Assembly (NCBI GenBank): GCA_003641795.1
Contig: QNAP01000105.1
Coordinates: 1 to 6,194 of the forward strand
Direction of reading: 5' to 3'
Origin: Thermotogae bacterium
GTDB taxonomy: Bacteria; Thermotogota; Thermotogae; UBA12178
Length of the DNA: 6,194 bases
The notes beneath the pieces were generated by a model. The model did not search any database, had not been told where the DNA came from, and saw only the letters and a list, made by a program, of their open reading frames with translations. A program made the position numbers and the translations under genes. Of the stretch, positions 1 through 4,907 are shown piece after piece; position 1 is the stretch's first letter; the number at the start of each line of letters is the position of its first letter.

Positions 1-1565
1 AGATGGTGAAGCTGGTTTTGGGGAGCGCTGGCAGAAGTTTGGCCATAACCACCTTCGATTTTTCCTCACCGGCTCGAGTGGAACTCGTGGAAGAACTCTC
101 TGAAAAGGCTCCTCAAACCTTCCGGGTGTTCGAAATGGAGACCGATACCTTACAAGAAAGAGTTGCCGAGGCGAGGTTTTTCATTTACGCCGCCTTTGCG
201 GAAGCTCAAGATCTGGGTATCATGGACGAGATTCCCCAGCTCCCGTTGGGACTGCTGGAAACCGATATAGTAAAGGTAGTGCAAGCCTTGGATGTGCCCG
301 TGGGAGAAATCTTCGCTCAAGCTGTAACCGAAAAGGAGTACGACCGTTTGAAGAGGACCTTCGAGATCACAGGCGATGTGAACTACAGACGGATGGACTT
401 TGTAGAGCTGCTTGGAAAACTCAAAGGGCAAACGGCCAATTTTGCACAGCTTGTGCTCCCAAACGCTGACTTTTCCCAATTCACCCAGCCTGTTGGTTAC
501 TATAAACTCCAACTGATGGCATGGCGTCTTCTGGAAGATATGGGAAACGGTTTGAGTAGATCCTTGGTGAATGAAAGAGCGAGGAAGATGCTCGATCTTG
601 TGGGAGATGTTGGAGAGTTGACCCCCATCATGGCGGACCTCAAGAGGACTCTCGAAGATTTTCTCGAAGGTGGTACAGAGGATGATCTCTTGATGACTCT
701 CTACGATTTCACCATGGGATCGCCAAAAGAGATGGTATCTCCCGCAGTTTCGGCCGTGAAAAGAGTAGAGCTGAAGCAGCACGAGGCACGGAAAGAGTTA
801 GTGAAACTTTACGATCACATGGCTGTCAGGTCGTTGTTGGGCATTTCCCACCCGTTACCCCCTTCAAGATGGCACTGGCTCGGCACCGATCCGAATGGTA
901 GAGATATCTTCATCCAGCTCATGTACAGCACTCCGAGCGAATTCGCCTTGGGTGTGCTCGCAGCCATCATAACCGTCACGATCGGTACCATAATCGGAAC
1001 AGTATCAGCCTTCTATGGAGGGATGGTGGACAGCTTCTTCATGAGACTTGCAGACATCATGTTACTCTTCCCAGGCATTGCGTTTCTGATCGTTCTCAGT
1101 GGTTTCATGGAGATGAACCTGATAAGATTAGCCATAGTCTTGGGGTTGTTGAGTGGTTTTGGAGGTATTACCCTCGTGCTGAAGGCTCAGGCGCTCACTA
1201 TAAAGGTGAAGCCCTTCATAGAAGCTGCCCGTGTTGCCGGTGGTTCCAACGCTTACATCATTTTCAATCACATCGTGCCCAATGTCATGCCACTATCGTT
1301 CCTTTACATGATGTTCAGTGTGACCAGCGCGGTTTTCTCTGAAGCGGTCCTGAGCTTCTTTGGACTCTTGAAGATTCGAATGAGTTGGGGCATTATGATA
1401 AACACGGTTTGGAGTTCGGGTTATCTCTCTTCCGGTCAAGCCATAGGGGCATATTGGTGGCTTTGGATACCAGCGGGTGGAGCCATTACCTTGCTGTGTT
1501 CGGCTTTCTACTTCTTGGGTAGAGGGCTGGAAGAGATAGTCAACCCGAGACTCAGGAAGAGGTGA
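1..1565 (+). CDS. DppC/OppC-type ABC importer permease, 5'-partial, with a large N-terminal insertion
   Basis: Inner-membrane subunit that forms the translocation path of an Opp/Dpp-type importer with a second permease and two ATPases. Counting from the first in-frame ATG (base 3), the family core starts at HWLGTDPNGRD (291-301). Hydrophobic helices follow at about 314-338, 351-368, 375-393, 430-450 and 480-500. The cytoplasmic EAA loop that docks on the ATPases is EAARVAGG at 407-414, ending IVPNVMP. Family members are usually about 280-310 residues, with one N-terminal helix before HWLGTD. Here the preceding ~275 residues are mostly charged and helical with no clear membrane segment, so the first helix and true start probably lie left of the window and this part is an insertion between helices 1 and 2. 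No ribosome site can be seen for base 3. The stop lies inside the ribosome site of the next gene, implying translational coupling. Family assignment is firm; the substrate (peptide or oligosaccharide) is unknown. Confidence 0.93.
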   Translation, partial: MVKLVLGSAGRSLAITTFDFSSPARVELVEELSEKAPQTFRVFEMETDTLQERVAEARFFIYAAFAEAQDLGIMDEIPQLPLGLLETDIVKVVQALDVPVGEIFAQAVTEKEYDRLKRTFEITGDVNYRRMDFVELLGKLKGQTANFAQLVLPNADFSQFTQPVGYYKLQLMAWRLLEDMGNGLSRSLVNERARKMLDLVGDVGELTPIMADLKRTLEDFLEGGTEDDLLMTLYDFTMGSPKEMVSPAVSAVKRVELKQHEARKELVKLYDHMAVRSLLGISHPLPPSRWHWLGTDPNGRDIFIQLMYSTPSEFALGVLAAIITVTIGTIIGTVSAFYGGMVDSFFMRLADIMLLFPGIAFLIVLSGFMEMNLIRLAIVLGLLSGFGGITLVLKAQALTIKVKPFIEAARVAGGSNAYIIFNHIVPNVMPLSFLYMMFSVTSAVFSEAVLSFFGLLKIRMSWGIMINTVWSSGYLSSGQAIGAYWWLWIPAGGAITLLCSAFYFLGRGLEEIVNPRLRKR

Positions 1566-1570
1566 TCACG
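1558..1570 (+). promoter_or_regulatory. Ribosome binding site that decides a TTG start for the DppD-type ATPase
   Basis: AGAGGTGATCACG lies directly before TTG at 1571 and almost fully complements the usual bacterial 16S 3' end (GATCACCTCCT). GAGG to TTG leaves 8 bases. The upstream in-frame GTG at 1562 sits inside this site and would have to rely on a closer AGGA at 1554-1557 with only 4 bases of spacing. The stop of the permease (TGA, 1563-1565) is within the site, so ribosomes ending there are placed to restart. Confidence 0.7.
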
Positions 1571-2560
1571 TTGCCATTGCTGTCGGTGAACGATCTGGTG
1601 ATGTATTACAAGACCAAGATGGGTTACGTCAGGGCGGTGGACGGGATAAGTTTTACCCTTGATCGGGGGGAAAGCCTTGGTATCGTTGGAGAATCGGGTT
1701 GTGGTAAGACGTCCATCTCCATGACACTTCTGAGGCTTCTTCCCGAGAACGGGGAGTTTCAACGGGGACACGTGTATTTTGACGATGGATCGGGGCCTGT
1801 GGATTTGATCGGTCTTCCCGAACACGAGATGCGGAAATACAGATGGAAGGGTATATCCATGGTCTTCCAAGCTGCTATGAACTCCTTGAACCCCGTTTAT
1901 ACTGTGGGGGACCAGATCATGGAGGCGATACTCAACCACTATCCCGACACCTCTTTTGATGAAGCGCGCGCTAAGGTTGCAGAGCTATTCAAACTGGTGG
2001 GGCTTGACCCCAAGCGCATGGATCAATATCCACATCAGTACAGTGGAGGAATGAAGCAACGAGCTGTTATCGCGCTGGCTCTCTCATGCGACCCCAAGAT
2101 AATCATTGCAGATGAACCCACAACTGCTCTCGATGTTATCGTTCAAGACAGGATTTTGAAGGAGATGAAGAGGATACAGAGAAAGCTCAACATGGGGATG
2201 ATTTACATATCTCACGACATAGCCGTTATCGCCGAGGTAAGCGATAAGATCGCGGTGATGTACGCTGGGAAGTTTGTCGAGCTCGCCGATTCGGTGACCA
2301 TTTTCAAGCGTCCACGGCATCCGTACACCTTCGGTTTGATGTCTTCGTTCCCCAGCATCACCGGTGAGAAGAAGAAACTCTTCACCATTCCCGGCGAACC
2401 TCCCAACTTGCTCAACCCGCCACCCGGTTGTAGATTTGCCCCGAGGTGTCCCAATGCCACCAAGAAGTGTTCAGAAGAGGAACCGAACTTCATTGAAATA
2501 GAGCCGGGGCACTTCTTAGCGTGTTGGAATCCAATAAAGCAAGAAGGTGAGCGAGCATGA
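1571..2560 (+). CDS. DppD/OppD-type ABC importer ATPase
   Basis: Cytoplasmic ATPase that powers the importer with its partner encoded next. With the TTG start the protein is 329 residues and begins MPLLSVNDLV, as family members usually do; the alternative GTG at 1562 adds three residues. Motifs are intact: Walker A GESGCGKTS (40-48), Q-loop glutamine at 100 (MVFQ), signature YSGGMKQR (157-164), Walker B IIIADEP with D181 and E182, and the switch histidine in ISHD (215). The C-terminal extension is the oligopeptide/dipeptide-transporter domain, with PHPYT-type sequence (RHPYTFGL) and cysteines at 287, 293, 300 and 318. In relatives this cysteine set can hold an iron-sulfur cluster; whether it does here is inference. 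The 3' end overlaps the next gene by four bases (ATGA), which fits one operon and a DppD/DppF heterodimer. Length is typical for the family. Confidence 0.95.
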   Translation: MPLLSVNDLVMYYKTKMGYVRAVDGISFTLDRGESLGIVGESGCGKTSISMTLLRLLPENGEFQRGHVYFDDGSGPVDLIGLPEHEMRKYRWKGISMVFQAAMNSLNPVYTVGDQIMEAILNHYPDTSFDEARAKVAELFKLVGLDPKRMDQYPHQYSGGMKQRAVIALALSCDPKIIIADEPTTALDVIVQDRILKEMKRIQRKLNMGMIYISHDIAVIAEVSDKIAVMYAGKFVELADSVTIFKRPRHPYTFGLMSSFPSITGEKKKLFTIPGEPPNLLNPPPGCRFAPRCPNATKKCSEEEPNFIEIEPGHFLACWNPIKQEGERA

Positions 2561-3552
2561 ATGGCGAATACATACTCGAAGTCAGGAATCTCAAGAAATA
2601 CTTTCCTGCGGATCGCGGTCTTTTTGGGCGGGTCCGGCATTTCGTTCATGCAGTGGATGAAGTCTCCTTTGAAATAAAGCATGGTGAATCTTTGGGGCTT
2701 GTCGGAGAGTCGGGTTGTGGCAAAACGACCACGGGCAAGGTGATAGTGAAACTGGAAGAACCCACCAGTGGAGAGCTCTTTCTCAGTGGTGAAAACGTTG
2801 GAAAGTATGTGGGACCCAGAAAAAGGGACTATCACCGCAAGGTCCAGATGATCTTCCAGGATCCCTACGAATCTTTGAACCCGCGTATGACCATATTCGA
2901 TATAATCGCCGAGCCACTCAACATACATGGAATAGGCAATCTCAAAGAAAGGGAAGAGCGTGTGGCAGACCTCTTGCAGGAAGTGGGACTCACACCTCCG
3001 TCTTCTTTCATGTGGCGCTATCCTCACGAACTTTCCGGGGGGCAGCGTCAACGTGTTGCCATCGCCAGGGCGTTGGTTTTGAACCCGACTTTTGTGGTCG
3101 CGGATGAGCCCACTTCCATGCTCGATGTGTCTATAAGGACGGGGATCATGGACCTCATGATGGAGCTCAGACAAGCCCACGACATGAGCTATCTCTACAT
3201 CACACACGATCTGGCGGTAGCGCGCTACATGTGTGAGAGAATAGCGGTCATGTATTTGGGCAAGATCGTGGAGATCTCCGAGACTGAAGAACTTCTCAGT
3301 AATCCCCTTCATCCGTATACCCGTGCACTTTTAACGGCGGTGCCAGTACCGGATCCCGAGTTCTCCCGGGGAGAACCGGAGATCATGGGAAGTGTCACGA
3401 AACCTATCGACCCACCTCCCAGATGTAGGTTCTACGACCGCTGTCCCATACGCACCAAAGATTGCGAGACTTCGGATCATCCACCGCTTGTAGAGATTCT
3501 GCCGGGTCATTTCGTCGCATGTTATGAAGTGGAAAAACGAAAACAGGGGTGA
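2557..3552 (+). CDS. DppF/OppF-type ABC importer ATPase
   Basis: Second ATPase of the importer, expected to pair with the DppD-type subunit on the cytoplasmic face of the two permeases. The 331-residue protein has Walker A GESGCGKTT (50-58), Q-loop glutamine 101 (MIFQDPYESLNP, the DppF/OppF form), the canonical signature LSGGQRQR (159-166), Walker B VVADEP with D183 and E184, and switch histidine 217 in ITHD. The C-terminal domain has LHPYTRALL and four cysteines at 290, 296, 303 and 322, in the same spacing as the sister ATPase to within one residue. The ATG overlaps the preceding stop as ATGA, and GAAGGTGAG lies 9 bases upstream. The signature is closer to consensus than that of the first ATPase (YSGGMKQR), as is usual for the DppD/DppF pair. 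No terminator follows the stop. Confidence 0.95.
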   Translation: MNGEYILEVRNLKKYFPADRGLFGRVRHFVHAVDEVSFEIKHGESLGLVGESGCGKTTTGKVIVKLEEPTSGELFLSGENVGKYVGPRKRDYHRKVQMIFQDPYESLNPRMTIFDIIAEPLNIHGIGNLKEREERVADLLQEVGLTPPSSFMWRYPHELSGGQRQRVAIARALVLNPTFVVADEPTSMLDVSIRTGIMDLMMELRQAHDMSYLYITHDLAVARYMCERIAVMYLGKIVEISETEELLSNPLHPYTRALLTAVPVPDPEFSRGEPEIMGSVTKPIDPPPRCRFYDRCPIRTKDCETSDHPPLVEILPGHFVACYEVEKRKQG

Positions 3553-3790
3553 GGCACATGACACGCAGATATTCACCATCTCGGAGCGAGCAAATAGCGG
3601 TTCGAACTCACCCGACTACGTAATGGTGATGAATTCCTTACGCTCACACAACATCACGAGCGCCGAGAGAGCATCCATACAAAACGACCTCGAAGCCGCA
3701 TGGACGCGGCTGAGAGCGAAGCAGAAGCAGGACGCTGAACTTCGCGTGGGTCGTTTTGTGGATGCGAACGAGGAGAAAAGCGAGTGTTGA
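3524..3790 (+). CDS. Small uncertain ORF after the importer operon (possible frameshifted or short gene)
   Basis: I do not recognise a family. The frame open from ATG 3524 to TGA 3788 gives 88 residues. The best part is the last 55 (from ATG 3623), a charged, soluble, probably helical protein with ITSAERASIQNDLEAAWTRL near its start and a KQKQDAELRV stretch. By hand count, codon positions 1/2/3 of that part are about 57/43/65% GC, as expected for real coding sequence at this base composition. The start is unclear. ATG 3524 lies 29 bases inside the ATPase gene without a ribosome site, ATG 3623 also has none, and the only good site serves ATG 3558 in another frame. That frame runs 21 codons and ends as TAATG, overlapping ATG 3623. 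It may be a reinitiation pair, a gene broken by one indel, or a chance frame. No membrane segment or signal peptide is visible. Confidence 0.4.
   Translation: MKWKNENRGEAHDTQIFTISERANSGSNSPDYVMVMNSLRSHNITSAERASIQNDLEAAWTRLRAKQKQDAELRVGRFVDANEEKSEC
3545..3560 (+). promoter_or_regulatory. Strong ribosome site and ATG in a frame that closes after 21 codons
   Basis: AGGGGTGAGG (3545-3554) overlaps the ATPase stop and places GGGG 8 bases before ATG 3558, the same arrangement as the confident starts in this window. The frame reads MTRRYSPSRSEQ and continues to a TAA at 3621-3623. This argues that a ribosome does start here, and it is the main reason to suspect a coupled micro-ORF or a frameshift in the following small gene. 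Confidence 0.45.
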
Positions 3791-3836
3791 CTGTGTGAGC
3801 GTGAGGAATTCTAAGGGGGAGGAAGAGAAAAAACTC

Positions 3837-3852
3837 GCTACATCCGTGTAGC
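3837..3852 (-). terminator. Possible intrinsic terminator read on the minus strand
   Basis: GCTACA-TCCG-TGTAGC is a perfect 6-bp stem with a 4-base loop. On its left is a run of six A (3828-3833), so on the minus strand the hairpin is followed by GAG and then six T, the layout of a weak rho-independent terminator. On the + strand no T-run follows, so it should not stop the importer transcript. No minus-strand gene is evident to its right, so it might stop antisense transcription, or be chance. Confidence 0.3.
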
Positions 3853-3945
3853 TCGGTGCCCGTTTGTACGAGTGCTCGCATCGGCGCTACGCAAGACAAG
3901 CATTCTGCGATGTAAAATTAAAAGATAATCTGGTAAGTATCCTCA

Positions 3946-3951
3946 TATAAT
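3946..3951 (+). promoter_or_regulatory. Consensus -10 box (TATAAT), probable promoter of the obg unit
   Basis: TATAAT is an exact housekeeping -10 match, in an AT-rich stretch. The -35 side is weak: a 17-base spacer points at AGATAA (3923-3928), far from TTGACA, and no extended -10 TG is present. Transcription would begin near 3957-3959, giving a short leader of about 15 bases before TTG 3974 and excluding the GTG at 3953 as a start. Confidence 0.4.
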
Positions 3952-3962
3952 TGTGCAAAAAC

Positions 3963-3970
3963 GGGGTGAG
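3963..3970 (+). promoter_or_regulatory. Ribosome binding site that decides the TTG start at 3974
   Basis: GGGGTGAG with GGGG ending 7 bases before TTG 3974. The upstream in-frame GTG at 3953 has only AT-rich sequence before it and overlaps the region just below the -10 box, so the shorter start is preferred. Confidence 0.65.
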
Positions 3971-3973
3971 AGA

Positions 3974-4456
3974 TTGAAGCGGATCTTGTTGCTTGTAGTG
4001 TTGATAGCCTGCGGAGTGATCGCATGGATTGGCATAATCTTGGGTATGGATAACTTCAGGGTCCATGCCCGGGCCATTTCCTCCGGCATCGTGGAGATGC
4101 GGGTTGACTTTATCGGATTCAAAGGTGTCGTCGCCGAGTTTCGAGGCTCTCTGAACCCCGTCCTCGGTAACGGGTCCATAGAGGTGGAACCCGAGTATCT
4201 CCAACTGACAGCTTCTGACGGACGCGGAGGGTACTACGGAAGTCAGATAGTGAATTTTCACATGACCGATCCCGAAGATTTCGTCATAACCATCGCTGGA
4301 GGATATGGAGCCAGCCTGAAAAGACGCATTGAGTCCGGTATCGACGACGGAGAAACCGTGAAGTTCTCAGGAATACTCCGTCTGAAGCTCAAAACGGGGA
4401 AGTTCCCCGTTGAGGTAGCTTACCCGGTGTCTTCTCAATGTGAGGTGGAACTGTGA
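3974..4456 (+). CDS. Membrane-anchored or exported protein of unknown function
   Basis: I do not recognise this 160-residue protein. It begins MKRILLLVVLIACGVIAWIG: a short basic start, then one hydrophobic stretch to about residue 25. The rest is predicted outside the cytoplasm and looks beta-rich, with many alternating hydrophobic and charged residues, glycine turns (DGRGGYYGSQ near the middle) and FSGILRLKLKTGKFPVEV near the end. L-I-A-C at 10-13 matches a lipobox, so it might be a lipoprotein cut before C13. The hydrophobic run continuing after the cysteine fits an uncleaved N-terminal anchor better. Start chosen at TTG 3974 on its ribosome site; GTG 3953 would add seven residues (MQKRGER). 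The stop overlaps the next start (GTGA), so the two membrane proteins are probably co-translated and may act together. Confidence 0.75.
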   Translation: MKRILLLVVLIACGVIAWIGIILGMDNFRVHARAISSGIVEMRVDFIGFKGVVAEFRGSLNPVLGNGSIEVEPEYLQLTASDGRGGYYGSQIVNFHMTDPEDFVITIAGGYGASLKRRIESGIDDGETVKFSGILRLKLKTGKFPVEVAYPVSSQCEVEL

Positions 4457-4842
4457 TGCGCTTTTTCAAAGCACTCTTCTTCATTGCTATAGCGGCTTCG
4501 GTTATGACTTACGGTGAGCTGGGATGGCAGTTCAAAGACTTCTTTGTGTTTTATTTTCCCTGGTTGCCGGAACTCATGCTTCTCTTCGTTTGTGTCGTGG
4601 CAGGTTGGCTCTTCGACAAACTCTTCCATTTTCTTGTGAGCATGGTGTTTTCTGCTGTTGCTTCGGTGGTGGTATCGCTCACGCTTGTCACTATCACCGT
4701 GGGCAATCCCGTGTATTCACACCTTTTGGGATACGGGGTGATCAAGGGTTCCGTTGCCTTGGCGTTCGTCTACCTTGTGATCTGTTCCATTGTGGGTTCC
4801 ATCAGCGTTATGAGCCTTGGAAAGAACGACAAGATCACATGA
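4453..4842 (+). CDS. Small polytopic membrane protein of unknown function (about four TM helices)
   Basis: I do not recognise the family. The 129-residue product is strongly hydrophobic, with likely helices at about residues 4-20, 38-54, 58-82 and 98-121. Short charged turns lie between them, for example FDKLF near 54-58, and the tail is LGKNDKIT. There is no separate soluble domain and no obvious transporter motif. GAGGTGG (4442-4448) gives GTG 4453 a 7-base spacing; the adjacent ATG 4456 would shorten the protein by one residue and is nearly as good. The GTG overlaps the stop of the preceding gene by four bases. obg begins 65 bases further on with its own strong ribosome site and no terminator between, so all three genes could be one transcript. 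Confidence 0.75.
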   Translation: MMRFFKALFFIAIAASVMTYGELGWQFKDFFVFYFPWLPELMLLFVCVVAGWLFDKLFHFLVSMVFSAVASVVVSLTLVTITVGNPVYSHLLGYGVIKGSVALAFVYLVICSIVGSISVMSLGKNDKIT

Positions 4843-4896
4843 TTCCCGTGATGCAAAATGTTCTTCCCAATGGCTGAAGTGTATCCGAGTGGTGAC

Positions 4897-4903
4897 GAGG
4901 TGA
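4897..4903 (+). promoter_or_regulatory. Ribosome binding site for the TTG start of obg
   Basis: GAGGTGA, with GAGG ending 7 bases before TTG 4908. From this start the protein reads MNEKRDFIDTVRIRVKAGKG, which matches where Obg proteins begin, so TTG is the real start rather than a later ATG or GTG. Confidence 0.75.
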
Positions 4904-4907
4904 AAGT

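Larger units (their letters stand above)
3791..3973 (+). other. Gap without a gene between the importer region and the obg unit
   Basis: This gap starts with a 21-base purine-only tract (3813-3833) holding GGGGGAGG that is not followed by any start codon at usable spacing. A small hairpin and a GC-rich stretch with several short inverted repeats follow (CGAGTGCTCG at 3869-3878; GGTGCC 3855-3860 against GGCGCT 3883-3888). After about base 3905 it turns AT-rich, as a promoter region would. I see no tRNA, known riboswitch or + strand terminator. Confidence 0.5.

Noticed and set aside
2212..3312. Long minus-strand frame of 366 codons
   Set aside because: It lies wholly opposite two clear ABC ATPase genes, its protein is histidine-rich and low in recognisable motifs, and it is explained by codon bias of the sense genes.
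3597..3612. GGTTCGAACTCACC resembling a tRNA T-arm
   Set aside because: Flanking bases do not form the five-pair T-stem and no anticodon arm or acceptor stem can be drawn around it.
3694..3711. Perfect 6-bp hairpin AGCCGC/GCGGCT as a + strand terminator
   Set aside because: No T-run follows; it lies within the coding-like small ORF.
3788..3814. Possible UGA recoding, since the small ORF ends SEC-TGA and stays open for seven codons (LCEREEF)
   Set aside because: The extension is very short and ends at TAA, with no convincing stem-loop directly after the TGA.
3805..3914. Open frame in the gap ending VPVCTSARIGATQDKHSAM
   Set aside because: The only start (GTG 3856) lacks a ribosome site; the purine-rich GGAGG at 3818-3822 is over 30 bases away.
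4524..4877. Overlapping + strand frame of 117 codons within the four-TM gene
   Set aside because: Cysteine-rich shadow in another frame; the four-TM frame has a ribosome site, overlap with its neighbour and clear membrane segments.
4839..4877. 12-codon peptide MIPVMQNVLPNG before obg
   Set aside because: No ribosome site at usable spacing and no sign of attenuation structure; chance ORF.
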